From contig NZ_LZIF01000116.1 in assembly GCF_001667145.1 (NCBI RefSeq), forward strand, positions 276,015 to 340,014: 64,000 nt of DNA. The letters are read 5' to 3'. Below, piece by piece: positions 55,397 through 64,000 of the stretch. The notes beneath the pieces were generated by a model. That model made no database searches. It had not been told where the DNA came from and saw nothing but the letters and a program-made list of their open reading frames with translations. The stretch is from Mycobacterium sp. 852002-51971_SCH5477799-a (GTDB lineage Bacteria; Actinomycetota; Actinomycetes; Mycobacteriales; Mycobacteriaceae). Positions within the stretch are counted from its first letter, which is position 1. Every line of letters begins with the position of its first letter. The position numbers and the translations under genes were made by a program.

Positions 55397-56755
55397 CTAC
55401 ATGCTCGCGATCAGGCGCTTGACCCGCTCGTCGACGGCCCGGAACGGGTCCTTGCACAACACGGTGCGCTGGGCCTGGTCGTTGAGCTTGAGGTGCACCC
55501 AGTCGACGGTGAAGTCGCGGCCGGCCGCCTGGGCCGCACTGATGAACTCGCCACGCAGCCGCGCCCGGGTGGTCTGCGGCGGATTGTCGACCGCCTCCGC
55601 GATGTCCTCATCGGTCGTGACGCGCGCGGCCAGTCCCTTACGCTGCAGCAGGTCGAACACGCCGCGCCCGCGCTTGATGTCGTGGTAGGCCAGGTCCAGC
55701 TGGGCGATCTTCGGGTCGGACAGCTCCATGCTGTAGCGGTCCTGGTAGCGCTGGAAGAGCTTGCGCTTGATCACCCAGTCGATCTCGGTATCGACCTTGG
55801 CGAAGTCCTGGCTTTCGACCGCGTCGAGCTGTCGGCCCCACAGGTCGACGATCTGCTCGATCTGCGCGTTGGGTTCCCGGGTCTGCAGATGCTCGACGGC
55901 ACGGCTGTAGTACTCGCGCTGGATGTCCAGCGCGCTGGCTTGACGCCCGCCCGCCAGCCGCACGGGCCGACGGCCGGTGGTGTCGTGGCTGACCTCGCGG
56001 ATCGCGCGGATGGGGTTGTCCAGCGAGAAGTCCCGGAACGGGACGCCGGCCTCGATCATCTCCAACACCAGCGCGGCCGTGCCGACCTTGAGCATGGTGG
56101 TGGTCTCGCACATGTTGGAGTCGCCGACGATCACGTGCAGGCGCCGGTACTTCTCGGCGTCGGCGTGCGGCTCGTCGCGGGTGTTGATGATCGGCCGGCT
56201 GCGAGTGGTGGCCGAGGAAACGCCCTCCCAAATGTGCTCGGCGCGTTGGGATAGGCAGAAGGTCGCGGCTTTAGGGGTCTGCAGCACCTTGCCGGCGCCG
56301 CAGATCAGCTGGCGGGTGACCAGGAAGGGCAGCAGCACATCCGAGATCCGCGAGAACTCGCCGGCGCGCACGATCAGGTAGTTCTCGTGGCAGCCGTAGG
56401 AGTTGCCCGCCGAGTCGGTGTTGTTCTTGAACAGGTAGATGTCGCCGCCGATGCCCTCGTCAGCGAGTCGCTGCTCGGCGTCGACCAAAAGGTCTTCCAG
56501 CACCCATTCCCCGGCGCGGTCGTGGGTGACCAGCTGCACCAAGCTGTCGCATTCGGCAGTCGCGTACTCCGGGTGGCTTCCGACGTCGAGGTACAGGCGG
56601 GCCCCGTTGCGCAGAAAAACATTGGAGCTTCGGCCCCAGGACACGACACGGCGGAACAGGTAGCGGGCCACCTCGTCCGGGCTGAGGCGTCGATGGCCGT
56701 GGAATGTGCAGGTGACCCCGAACTCGGTCTCGATGCCCATGATTCGCCTCTGCAC
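55397..56755 (-). CDS. pafA: Pup-protein ligase PafA
   Basis: A 452-aa ligase, the same length as Rv2097c. It phosphorylates the C-terminal Glu of Pup and attaches it to substrate lysines. It has the carboxylate-amine ligase (glutamine synthetase-like) fold, with acidic residues for Mg-ATP in RIMGIETEFGVTC and ARLYLDVGSHPEYATAE, plus INTRDEPHADAEKYRRLHVIVGD. The C-terminal segment is RTVLCKDPFRAVDERV. A 110-bp gap separates it from pafB. Confidence 0.97.
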   Translation of the reverse strand: MQRRIMGIETEFGVTCTFHGHRRLSPDEVARYLFRRVVSWGRSSNVFLRNGARLYLDVGSHPEYATAECDSLVQLVTHDRAGEWVLEDLLVDAEQRLADEGIGGDIYLFKNNTDSAGNSYGCHENYLIVRAGEFSRISDVLLPFLVTRQLICGAGKVLQTPKAATFCLSQRAEHIWEGVSSATTRSRPIINTRDEPHADAEKYRRLHVIVGDSNMCETTTMLKVGTAALVLEMIEAGVPFRDFSLDNPIRAIREVSHDTTGRRPVRLAGGRQASALDIQREYYSRAVEHLQTREPNAQIEQIVDLWGRQLDAVESQDFAKVDTEIDWVIKRKLFQRYQDRYSMELSDPKIAQLDLAYHDIKRGRGVFDLLQRKGLAARVTTDEDIAEAVDNPPQTTRARLRGEFISAAQAAGRDFTVDWVHLKLNDQAQRTVLCKDPFRAVDERVKRLIASM

Positions 56756-56974
56756 GTAATCGAGCGTACTGGTTGTCCGACCTGGACGGTGAGCATGCCG
56801 CGCGTATCAATCCGACGAAGTGTTTCGTCGACCCTTAGCGGGGCCGCGCAGAGCCGGTTTGACCACGCTCTCCTTGCGCCGGCGCCGTGCCTACAGGCAG
56901 CTCACCGGCATCTTAGGCACCACCGGCCTCACCGGTATTGGCGAACGTGCGTCGCCGTCGAGGTGTGCCGGTGT

Positions 56975-57745
56975 CTAGTCGGAAGGACCGCCGTTGGCAT
57001 CCGAGGCCTCACCGTCGCCGCCCAAGCCGTTGGAATCCAGCTCGCGCAGCAAGTTTTCCACGGTCGCGCGATTGATCCGCCGGAAGGCCCGTCGCGGCCG
57101 GTTGACATCCAGGATGGCAACTTCCAGGCTTCCCACGTCCAGCGTGGACTGGTCCCCATTCGAGACCTCGCTCCCGGCCCGCAGCGCTTTCACGGCGATG
57201 CGGGTGGCCTCACGCAGATCGGCGTTCTCGGCGTACGACTCCTTTAGCGCCGTAGTGATCGGCTCGGTGGTACCACCCATCACGACGAAATGCGGCTCGT
57301 CGGCGATCGACCCGTCATAGGTGATCCGATACAGCTCAGGCGGTTTGGTCTCGCCGTAGTGCGCGACCTCGGCCACACACAACTCCACCTCGTAGGGCTT
57401 GGCCTGCTCGGTGAAGATGGTGCCCAGCGTCTGCGCATAGACGTAGGCCAGTTGGCGGCCCGTCACGTCGCGACGGTCGTAGGCGTAGCCGCGGGTGTCG
57501 GCGAATTGGATTCCGCCGCGGCGCAAGTTGTCGAATTCGTTGAACTTCCCGGCAGCCGCGAATCCGACACGATCGTAGAGTTCGCTGATCTTCTGCAACG
57601 ACCGTGAAGGATTCTCCGCGACGAAGAGCACGCCACCGGCGTAGACCAGGGCGACCACGCTCTTGCCGCGAGCGATGCCCTTTCGCGCGAGCTCGCTGCG
57701 CTCGCGCATCGCCTGCTCGGGTGAGATGAAATAGGGGAAGCTCAC
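56975..57745 (-). CDS. prcA: 20S proteasome alpha subunit PrcA
   Basis: A 256-aa proteasome alpha subunit forming the outer rings and gate. It has the short N-terminal gate segment MSFPYFISPEQAMRERSELARKGIARG and then the proteasome fold. The GTG start overlaps the prcB stop (GTGA). The C-terminus is a long, flexible Gly/Asp/Ser tail. 219 bp separate it from pafA. Confidence 0.97.
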   Translation of the reverse strand: MSFPYFISPEQAMRERSELARKGIARGKSVVALVYAGGVLFVAENPSRSLQKISELYDRVGFAAAGKFNEFDNLRRGGIQFADTRGYAYDRRDVTGRQLAYVYAQTLGTIFTEQAKPYEVELCVAEVAHYGETKPPELYRITYDGSIADEPHFVVMGGTTEPITTALKESYAENADLREATRIAVKALRAGSEVSNGDQSTLDVGSLEVAILDVNRPRRAFRRINRATVENLLRELDSNGLGGDGEASDANGGPSD

Positions 57746-58632
57746 TTCTCACCACCATCGGGACCGAAAGTGTCAGCGCGCGAACGGCTTTGGATCACTT
57801 CGCGGGCCAATTCGGCGATGCGGCTCTCCGGCACTTCCAGCGCGCCCTCGGCACCGATGGTGACCGCGGTGGGATAGATGCCCCGCACCAGATCCGGTCC
57901 GCCGGTGGCGGAATCGTCATCGGCCGCGTCGTAGAGCCCCTCGATCGCGACACGCACCGCGGAATCGGCGTCGGTGACCTGCGAGTACAACTTCTTAATG
58001 GACGACTTCGCGAAGATCGAGCCCGACCCCACCGACTGGTAGCCCTCCTCTTCCAGGTTCCAGCCGCCGGCGGCATCGAAAGACACGATGCGGCCGGCGC
58101 CTTCGGAGTCGGGCGCGTCGATGTCGTAGCCCACCAGCAGCGGCAAGGCGATCAGACCCTGCATCGCCGCCGCAAGATTTCCGCGCACCATGATCGCCAG
58201 CCGGTTCACCTTGCCGGCGAACGTCAGTGGCACGCCTTCGAGTTTCTCGTAATGCTCGAGTTCCACCGCATAAAGGCGGGCGAACTCCACAGCGATGGCG
58301 GCGGTACCGGCGATGCCGGTGGCGGTGTAGTCGTCGGTGATGTACACCTTCTTCACATCGCGCCCGGCGATCATGTTGCCCTGCGTTGAACGCCGATCGC
58401 CGGCGAGCACCACGCCACCGGGGTACTTCAGCGCGACGATGGTGGTGCCGTGCGGCAGCTGCCCCGTGGCGGCACCCGATTGCGAGCCGGACAGGCTTGC
58501 CGGCAGCAATTCCGGCGCCTGACGTCGCAACAAGTCAGCAAACGACGAGAGGTCTATAGCGGAATTGCCCGGAAGTGACGGGCCCGGTAGTGCGGAATTG
58601 ATGGACAGGCGATTGGAGAAAGGCCAGGTCAC
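57742..58632 (-). CDS. prcB: 20S proteasome beta subunit PrcB
   Basis: A 296-aa catalytic subunit made with a propeptide. The mature N-terminus should be Thr63 (in PHGTTIVALKYPGG), following a 62-residue propeptide. Other landmarks are GDRRSTQGN, DVKKVYITDDYTATGIAGTAA and GSGSIFAKSSIKKL. The ATG overlaps the pup stop by 4 nt. Confidence 0.97.
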   Translation of the reverse strand: MTWPFSNRLSINSALPGPSLPGNSAIDLSSFADLLRRQAPELLPASLSGSQSGAATGQLPHGTTIVALKYPGGVVLAGDRRSTQGNMIAGRDVKKVYITDDYTATGIAGTAAIAVEFARLYAVELEHYEKLEGVPLTFAGKVNRLAIMVRGNLAAAMQGLIALPLLVGYDIDAPDSEGAGRIVSFDAAGGWNLEEEGYQSVGSGSIFAKSSIKKLYSQVTDADSAVRVAIEGLYDAADDDSATGGPDLVRGIYPTAVTIGAEGALEVPESRIAELAREVIQSRSRADTFGPDGGEK

Positions 58633-58823
58633 TGTCCGCCCTTTTGGACATACGCGCGAACGAAGTCCTCAGCGTTCTCCTCGAGGACGTCGTCGATCTC
58701 GTCCAGCAGATCGTCGGTGTCCTCGGCTAGCTTCTCCCGGCGCTCTTGGCCCGCGGCCGTGCTGCTGGCGGTGTCGTCTTCGTCGCCGCCACCACCGCCA
58801 CGCTTGGTCTGCTCCTGAGCCAT
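58629..58823 (-). CDS. pup: Prokaryotic ubiquitin-like protein Pup
   Basis: A 64-aa intrinsically disordered tag. The N-terminal half is Gly/Asp-rich, followed by the coiled-coil-forming segment REKLAEDTDDLLDEIDDVL that binds Mpa. The C-terminus is Gly-Gly-Gln, so Dop must deamidate Gln64 to Glu before ligation. A GGAGG ribosome-binding site precedes the ATG. First of pup-prcB-prcA, all overlapping by 4 nt. Confidence 0.98.
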   Translation of the reverse strand: MAQEQTKRGGGGGDEDDTASSTAAGQERREKLAEDTDDLLDEIDDVLEENAEDFVRAYVQKGGQ

Positions 58824-58941
58824 CGCCGCCTCCTGCGTTGTGTGGGCCCTTTGAATGGCTTACTCACCGATCAAGCCACACTGCCCGTTGGTCTTTCCTA
58901 GCCTACCGGTCGACCCCGACGATCCTGCGGTTAACCGGCAC

Positions 58942-60450
58942 CTAGCTGGTGAGTTGTTCCACCAGTTCGGCGGCGCTGTTTACAGAGTCCAGCAGCGCCC
59001 CGACATGCGCCTTGCTACCACGCAGCGGCTCCAGCGTTGGAATGCGGACCAGGGAATCACCGCCCAGGTCGAAAATCACGGAGTCCCAGCTGGCCGCGGC
59101 GATGTCGGCACCGAACCTGCGCAGGCATTCGCCGCGGAAGTATGCACGGGTGTCCGTCGGCGGGTTGTCCACCGCCTCGAGCACCTGGTGTTCGGTCACC
59201 AAACGCTTCATCGAACCGCGCGCGACGAGCCGGTTGTACAGGCCCTTGTCCAGCCGGACGTCGGAGTACTGCAGGTCCACCAGATGCAGCCGCGGCGCCG
59301 ACCAGCTCAGGTTTTCGCGCTGCCGGAATCCTTCGAGCAGGCGCAGCTTGGCCGGCCAGTCGAGTATCTCGGCGCATTCCATCGGGTCGCGCTCGAGTTG
59401 GTCGAGCACGTGCGCCCAGGTCTCGACGACATCGGACGCGCGCGGGTCGGGGTCGCGGCTGTCAACCAGCTTGGCCACCCGATCGTGGTAAACCCGTTGC
59501 AGCGCAAGCCCGGTCAGCTCGCGGCCGTCGGCCAGGGCCACCGCGGCGCGCAGCGAGGGGTCGCGGCTGATTGCGTGGACCGCGTGCACCGGCCGCGCCA
59601 GCGCCAGGTCGCTCAGATCTATGCCGTGCGCCGGGCCCTCTTCGATCAGGTCCAGCACCAGCGCCGTGGTGCCCAGTTTCAGATAGGTCGAGGTCTCGGC
59701 GAGGTTGGCGTCGCCGATGATGACGTGCAGCCGCCGGTACCGGTCGGCATCGGCGTGTGGTTCGTCGCGGGTGTTGATGATGCCGCGTTTGAGCGTGGTC
59801 TCGAGTCCGACCTCGACCTCGATGTAGTCCGAGCGCTGCGACAGCTGAAACCCGGGCTCGTCGCCCGAGGGCCCGATGCCGACCCGGCCCGAGCCGGTGA
59901 CCACCTGCCGGGAGACCAGAAACGGGGTCAGCCCGGCGATGATCGCCGAGAACGGTGTCTGCCGCGACATCAGGTAGTTTTCGTGTGACCCGTAGGAGGC
60001 GCCCTTGCCGTCGACGTTGTTCTTGTAGAGCTGCAATTTCGCGGCTCCGGGCACGCTGGCAACGTGGCGTGCGGCGGCCTCCATCACCCGCTCGCCGGCC
60101 TTGTCCCAAATCACCGCGTCGAGCGGGTCGGTGCACTCGGGTGCGGAGTATTCGGGGTGCGCGTGGTCGACGTACAGCCGCGCTCCGTTGGTCAAAATCA
60201 TGTTGGCCGCGCCGACCTCGTCGGCGTCGACCACCGGGGGCGGGCCGGCCGAGCGGCTCAGGTCGAAGCCGCGGGCATCCCGCAGCGGCGATTCCACCTC
60301 GTAGTCCCACCGGGTGCGCTTGGCGCGCTGAATGCCCGCCGCTGCCGCGTAAGCCAGAACCGCCTGCGTCGATGTGAGGATCGGATTGGCTGTCGGGTCC
60401 GATGGCGATGAAATGCCGTATTCGACCTCCGTCCCGATAATCCGTTGCAT
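58942..60450 (-). CDS. dop: Pup deamidase/depupylase Dop
   Basis: A 502-aa PafA paralog that converts Pup-Gln to Pup-Glu and removes Pup from proteins. Motifs are RIIGTEVEYGISSPSD, GARLYVDHAHPEYSAPE and INTRDEPHADADRYRRLHVIIGDAN. The Dop-specific loop region is at ~38-85. The start at 60450 (MQRIIGTEVEYG) matches the family; the open frame to 60642 is an unsupported extension. A 118-bp gap separates it from pup. Confidence 0.97.
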   Translation of the reverse strand: MQRIIGTEVEYGISSPSDPTANPILTSTQAVLAYAAAAGIQRAKRTRWDYEVESPLRDARGFDLSRSAGPPPVVDADEVGAANMILTNGARLYVDHAHPEYSAPECTDPLDAVIWDKAGERVMEAAARHVASVPGAAKLQLYKNNVDGKGASYGSHENYLMSRQTPFSAIIAGLTPFLVSRQVVTGSGRVGIGPSGDEPGFQLSQRSDYIEVEVGLETTLKRGIINTRDEPHADADRYRRLHVIIGDANLAETSTYLKLGTTALVLDLIEEGPAHGIDLSDLALARPVHAVHAISRDPSLRAAVALADGRELTGLALQRVYHDRVAKLVDSRDPDPRASDVVETWAHVLDQLERDPMECAEILDWPAKLRLLEGFRQRENLSWSAPRLHLVDLQYSDVRLDKGLYNRLVARGSMKRLVTEHQVLEAVDNPPTDTRAYFRGECLRRFGADIAAASWDSVIFDLGGDSLVRIPTLEPLRGSKAHVGALLDSVNSAAELVEQLTS

Positions 60451-60661
60451 GGCCCAAGCGTAGGCCGGGTGACGGAGCGGCCCCCGCGGCGGGGCGCAGG
60501 CGAGCCGGCCGATCGGCTCCAGCCGCGCGACGGTCCACGCTCCTCGACCCGTTGATCGAGGACCTGGACACCACCTTGGTTGCGCGCAATCACTACCACG
60601 GCGCCGCAGGGTGACCATCCGTCGTGTTGACGGCACCCACACCAGTGACTAATTTCACCCT

Positions 60662-61306
60662 GTGTCCGCCCCCGAATCCGGCCGCGCCGTCGGTAAGCAC
60701 GCACTCGACCTGTCCGGGAAACGCTATGGCGAGGTGCTGCTGGTAACACCTGGCGAGGCGGGTCCGCAGGCGACGGTGTACAACACCTTCCCGCTGAACG
60801 ACTGTCCCCAGGAGCTGTGGTCGGCGCTGGACGCCCACGCCATCGCCACCGAACACGGGGCGGCCGCAGCCCTGCTCAACGGTCCCCGGTATTGGCTGAT
60901 GAACGCGATCGAGAAAATCGCCCAGGCCCCGCAGATCACCAAATCTTTCGGCGGGATCGAGATGATCCAGCAGGCCACCGTCCTGTTGTCGTCGATGAAC
61001 CCCGCGCCCTACATCCCCAACAGGGTCTCCCGCCACACGGTGTTCGTCTTCAACGCCGGCCAAGAGGTATACGAACTCATCGATCCCCAAAACCAGCGCT
61101 GGGTCATGCAGGCCTGGAGCCAGGTCGCCGACGCCACTTTGTCGCGCGCCGACCTGCCGGGCCTTGCCGACCGGCTCGACCTGCCGGCCGGCTGGGCCTA
61201 TCAACCGCGCGTGCTCACCGACGAATTGCGGGTGGATACAACGCAGCGCGCCGCCAGCGTGCTGCAGGACAACCTGACCAACAGCTATTCGCTGGTGACC
61301 GACTGA
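60662..61306 (+). CDS. Conserved hypothetical protein between dop and mpa (Rv2114-like position)
   Basis: A 214-aa soluble protein starting at GTG 60662 (VSAPESGRAVGKHALDLSGKRYG). It contains LLVTPGEAGPQATVYNTFPLNDCPQELW and VYELIDPQNQRWVMQAWSQ, without a recognised catalytic motif or membrane segment. Its conserved place within the Pup-proteasome locus, on the opposite strand to dop and mpa, suggests a real gene. Its end is 19 bp from the mpa stop (convergent). Confidence 0.8.
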   Translation: MSAPESGRAVGKHALDLSGKRYGEVLLVTPGEAGPQATVYNTFPLNDCPQELWSALDAHAIATEHGAAAALLNGPRYWLMNAIEKIAQAPQITKSFGGIEMIQQATVLLSSMNPAPYIPNRVSRHTVFVFNAGQEVYELIDPQNQRWVMQAWSQVADATLSRADLPGLADRLDLPAGWAYQPRVLTDELRVDTTQRAASVLQDNLTNSYSLVTD

Positions 61307-61325
61307 CCACCGGCGCTGCCGGCCC

Positions 61326-63155
61326 CTACAGGTACTGACCCAGGTTTGATTCGGTGTCGATGGCCCGCGACGCGCTTGAGCTCTTGCCGGTGACCAGGGT
61401 GCGGATGTAAACGATCCGCTCCCCCTTCTTGCCCGAAATCCGCGCCCAGTCATCGGGATTGGTGGTGTTGGGCAGATCCTCGTTCTCGGCGAACTCGTCG
61501 ACGATCGAGTCCAGCAGGTGCTGGATGCGCAGACCGGGCTGACCGGTCTCCAGCACGGACTTGATCGCGTTCTTCTTCGCGCGGTCGACGACGTTCTGGA
61601 TCATCGCCCCGGAGTTGAAGTCCTTGAAGTACATGACTTCCTTGTCACCGTTGGCGTAGGTGACCTCCAGGAACCGGTTGTCATCGATCTCGGCGTACAT
61701 CCGCTCGACGACCTTCTCGATCATCGCCTTGATGCATGCCGAGCGGTCGCCGTCGAACTCGGCGAGGTCGTCCGCATGCAGCGGCAGCGACTCAATCAGA
61801 TACTTCGAGAAAATGTCTTGCGCCGCCTCGGCATCCGGCCGCTCGATCTTGATCTTCACGTCCAGGCGTCCGGGCCGCAGGATGGCGGGGTCGATCATGT
61901 CCTCACGGTTGGAGGCGCCGATCACGATGACGTTCTCGAGTCCCTCCACGCCGTCGATCTCACTGAGCAACTGCGGAACCACGGTCGTCTCGACGTCCGA
62001 GGACACCCCGGTGCCGCGGGTCCGGAAAATCGAGTCCATCTCGTCGAAGAACACGATCACCGGCGTGCCTTCCGACGCCTTCTCACGGGCGCGCTGGAAG
62101 ATCAGCCGGATGTGCCGCTCGGTCTCACCGACGAATTTGTTGAGCAGCTCGGGACCCTTGATGTTCAAGAAGTAGGACTTGGCTTCGCGGGCGTCGTCGC
62201 CGCGCACCTCGGCCATCTTCTTGGCCAGCGAATTCGCCACGGCCTTGGCGATAAGCGTCTTACCGCAGCCGGGCGGACCGTAGAGCAGCACACCTTTGGG
62301 TGGGCGCAGCGCGTACTCGCGGTACAGCTCCTTGTGCAGGAACGGCAGCTCCACCGCGTCGCGAATCTGCTCGATCTGGCGAGTGAGGCCACCGATGTCC
62401 AGGTAGCTGACATCGGGCACCTCTTCCAGCACCAGGTCCTCGACCTCGGCCTTGGGAATGCGCTCGAACGCATACCCGGCCTTGGTGTCGACCAGCAACG
62501 AGTCGCCCGGACGCAGCTTGCGCGGCCGGGTGTCGTCGTTGAGCGCGTCGGGGTGGCCGTCCGGCAGGTTCTCGGCAACCAGCGGCTCGGCGAGCCACAC
62601 GATGCGTTCTTCGTCGGCATGTCCGACGACCAGGGCCCGGTGCCCGTCGCCCAAGAGCTCACGCAGCGTGGAGATCTCGCCGACCGACTCGAACGTGCCG
62701 GCTTCCACGACGGTCAGGGCCTCGTTGAGGCGCACCGTCTGACCCTTGCGCAGCAACGGGACTTCGATGTTCGGCGAGCAGGTCAGCCGCATCTTGCGAC
62801 CAGACGTGAACACGTCGACGGTGTCGTCCTCGTGGGTGGCGAGTAAGACGCCGTAGCCGCTGGGCGGCTGCCCCAGCCGATCGACTTCCTCACGCAGCGC
62901 CAGCAATTGCTGGCGGGCCTCTTTGAGGGTCTCCATCAGCTTCGAGTTCCGCGACGCAAGGGAGTCGATGCGCGCTTCGAGCTGATGCACGTCGCGCGCG
63001 GAGCGGGCGGCCCCATGCGAGCCTACGGTCTGCTCGAGTTGCTCGCGCAACATCGCGGCCTCGCGGCGTAGTTGCTCCAACTCGGCCTCGTCGCCGCTGG
63101 ACCCGTCTGATCCGAGGGGGGATCCGAAAGCTTCAGAACGCTCTGAGCTACCCAT
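61326..63155 (-). CDS. mpa: Proteasome-associated AAA+ ATPase Mpa (ARC)
   Basis: A 609-aa hexameric unfoldase, exactly the length of M. tuberculosis Mpa. It has an N-terminal coiled coil that binds Pup (~20-95, heptad-like RREAAMLREQLEQ, ARQQLLALREEVDRL), OB-fold domains (~100-240) and an AAA domain with Walker A GPPGCGKT and Walker B VIVFFDEMDS. The C-terminal Gly-Gln-Tyr-Leu docks into the proteasome alpha ring. The start at 63155 is set by AAGGAG 8-9 bp upstream. Confidence 0.98.
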   Translation of the reverse strand: MGSSERSEAFGSPLGSDGSSGDEAELEQLRREAAMLREQLEQTVGSHGAARSARDVHQLEARIDSLASRNSKLMETLKEARQQLLALREEVDRLGQPPSGYGVLLATHEDDTVDVFTSGRKMRLTCSPNIEVPLLRKGQTVRLNEALTVVEAGTFESVGEISTLRELLGDGHRALVVGHADEERIVWLAEPLVAENLPDGHPDALNDDTRPRKLRPGDSLLVDTKAGYAFERIPKAEVEDLVLEEVPDVSYLDIGGLTRQIEQIRDAVELPFLHKELYREYALRPPKGVLLYGPPGCGKTLIAKAVANSLAKKMAEVRGDDAREAKSYFLNIKGPELLNKFVGETERHIRLIFQRAREKASEGTPVIVFFDEMDSIFRTRGTGVSSDVETTVVPQLLSEIDGVEGLENVIVIGASNREDMIDPAILRPGRLDVKIKIERPDAEAAQDIFSKYLIESLPLHADDLAEFDGDRSACIKAMIEKVVERMYAEIDDNRFLEVTYANGDKEVMYFKDFNSGAMIQNVVDRAKKNAIKSVLETGQPGLRIQHLLDSIVDEFAENEDLPNTTNPDDWARISGKKGERIVYIRTLVTGKSSSASRAIDTESNLGQYL

Positions 63156-63242
63156 CTTGCGCTCCTTTCCCGCTCCGAATTGGCGCGGTGGATACTTCAA
63201 AGCTACCGGCGATTGCCGACTCATGTACGTAGTCAAATACCC

Positions 63243-63263
63243 ACGAAAAGTTAAGATTTTCGT
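63243..63263. promoter_or_regulatory. Inverted repeat ACGAAAA-GTTAAGA-TTTTCGT upstream of mpa
   Basis: Perfect 7-bp arms around a 7-bp spacer, 88 bp before the mpa ATG. An AT-rich palindrome in a GC-rich genome is a candidate operator for mpa or the lppK-side transcript; no regulator is identified. Confidence 0.4.
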
Positions 63264-63310
63264 CACGCTGGTAATCTCGGCCACTAATCGTGATGATCGA
63301 AAGGGCCGCC

Positions 63311-63445
63311 GTGACCGCAAAAAGCCTCGCCACCGGCCCGGCCCGCGCCGCCGCCGTAGCCCCAACCGCCGGTGCGACCGCGGTTCCACCCATCGGCCCG
63401 ACCTTAGCGACCCCCTTCCTCCGCGAAGCGGCCAGAGCCGCCTAG
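63311..63445 (+). CDS. Possible 44-aa leader peptide upstream of lppK
   Basis: GTG 63311 to TAG 63443-63445, preceded by GAAAGG at good spacing. The product (VTAKSLATGPARAAAVAPTA...LREAARAA) is Ala/Pro/Thr-rich. It ends 16 bp before lppK. It may be a small translated leader or a chance frame in GC-rich DNA. Confidence 0.25.
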   Translation: MTAKSLATGPARAAAVAPTAGATAVPPIGPTLATPFLREAARAA

Positions 63446-63461
63446 CCGGCCGACCGAGTGG

Positions 63462-64000
63462 ATGAACCGGCCACTGTGCGTAGCGCTGAGCGCCGCCATC
63501 ACCGTGGCGACGCTCGGGAGTGCGGCGTGTTCGTCGCCTCACCCGAAGACTGGATCGTCGGTCACCTCGTCGTTGCCACCTGCCTCGTCAAGCCAGGTTG
63601 CTGCGCCGGCCACCGCTCCTCTGCCTCCGCCGGAAGCCCTCACCGACGTGCTCACCCGTCTCGCCGATCCGAACGTTCCGGGGAACAGCAAGGTGAACCT
63701 GGTGGAAGGGGCGACGCCCGACAGCGCGGCCACTTTGGACAAGTTCACCGCAGCGCTGCGCGACAACGGATATCTGCCCATGACCTTCAACGCGAACGAA
63801 ATCGGGTGGTCGGACAAGAACCCGTCGAACGTGAAGGCCGTCGTCGTCGTTCACACCGCCCAGGCCAACAACCCGAACTTCACCTTCCCGATGGAGTTCG
63901 CTCCCTTCCAGGGGGGTTGGCAGCTATCGCGGCACACCGCCGAAATGCTGTTGGCTTTGGGGAAGTCGTCGACGGCTGCGACTACGGGGAACCCCGCGCC
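63462..64000 (+). CDS. lppK: Lipoprotein LppK, 5' part (cut by window edge)
   Basis: At least 179 codons from ATG 63462; M. tuberculosis LppK (Rv2116) is about 189 aa, so nearly the whole gene is present. The signal peptide MNRPLCVALSAAITVATLGSAAC has a lipobox ending in Cys23. A Ser/Pro/Ala linker follows, then a soluble domain (LTDVLTRLADPNVPGNSKVNLVEGATPD...PMEFAPFQGGWQLSRHTAEMLLALG) typical of mycobacterial LppK-type low-molecular-weight antigens. It is divergent from mpa. Function unknown; export by Sec and lipidation, including by the Lnt encoded at 15027-17051, is expected. Confidence 0.88.
   Translation, partial: MNRPLCVALSAAITVATLGSAACSSPHPKTGSSVTSSLPPASSSQVAAPATAPLPPPEALTDVLTRLADPNVPGNSKVNLVEGATPDSAATLDKFTAALRDNGYLPMTFNANEIGWSDKNPSNVKAVVVVHTAQANNPNFTFPMEFAPFQGGWQLSRHTAEMLLALGKSSTAATTGNPA

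Larger units (their letters stand above)
63156..63461. other. Divergent intergenic region between mpa and lppK
   Basis: 306 bp with a conspicuously AT-rich core (about 63220-63290) that should hold the divergent promoters. It contains an inverted repeat (63243-63263) and a possible 44-codon ORF (63311-63445), listed separately. Confidence 0.5.

Noticed and set aside
60451..60642. N-terminal extension of dop
   Set aside because: All Dop/PafA proteins start near the RIIGTEVEYG motif; the extension is Arg/Pro-rich noise.
63148..63393. Minus-strand frame of 81 codons upstream of mpa
   Set aside because: It overlaps the mpa start and ribosome-binding site and has no features; probably leader DNA.
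63156..63542. N-terminal extension of mpa to 63542
   Set aside because: It overlaps lppK and the promoter region; the ribosome-binding site and family length place the start at 63155.

Overview
This window is chromosomal DNA from a Mycobacterium that is not M. tuberculosis complex. The evidence is the high GC content, a PPE gene, the Pup-proteasome locus and RbpA, and a gene order that follows M. tuberculosis Rv2048c to Rv2116 (from memory) with several replacements. No tRNA, rRNA, CRISPR array, cobalamin riboswitch or complete insertion sequence was seen.

Layout. 1-12881 (-) is a pks12-type modular polyketide synthase running off the left edge. It contains two complete modules plus the start of a third ketosynthase, with a perfect tandem repeat of period 6114 bp. 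13299-19253 holds a small Zn-ribbon protein, the RNA polymerase-binding protein RbpA, separate ppm1 (Dol-P-Man synthase) and lnt (lipoprotein N-acyltransferase) genes, an amidohydrolase and fxsA. 19327-22969 holds a dienelactone hydrolase, a DJ-1-like protein, an F420/FMN split-barrel protein, and a TetR regulator followed by an SDR gene broken by an in-frame TGA. 23077-39109 is a dispersed aerobic cobalamin cluster (cobN, cobG-cobH-cobIJ, cobL-cobM-cobK). It is interrupted by an alpha/beta hydrolase plus a sulfonate-type ABC transporter (ssuCBA), by a PPE2-like PPE gene, and by sigC, which here is fused in frame behind a membrane zinc-finger anti-sigma domain.

39156-48319 holds an SDR, an F420-dependent biliverdin reductase-like protein, and a likely polymorphic toxin locus. 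The 923-aa toxin has a CpnT-like N-terminal region, but its C-terminal tip looks like an arginine-type ADP-ribosyltransferase (R-S-ExE) instead of TNT. Two paralogous 73-aa candidate immunity genes follow it. The tip and both small genes have clearly lower GC than their surroundings. A large secreted-type hydrolase, pepE and a 5'-3' exonuclease follow.

48332-64000 holds a DUF4333-like membrane protein, helY, tatC, tatA, pafC, pafB, pafA, prcA, prcB, pup, dop, a conserved hypothetical, mpa and the lipoprotein lppK (cut by the right edge). dop/pafA ligate or deamidate Pup, mpa unfolds pupylated proteins and prcBA degrades them. pafBC is a WYL-domain DNA-damage regulator.

The strongest candidates for something new are the CpnT-like ART toxin with duplicated immunity genes, the anti-sigma/SigC fusion with a Met/His-rich (possibly copper-sensing) loop, and the extra pks12 module. 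The last two could in part be assembly effects and need read-level checks.
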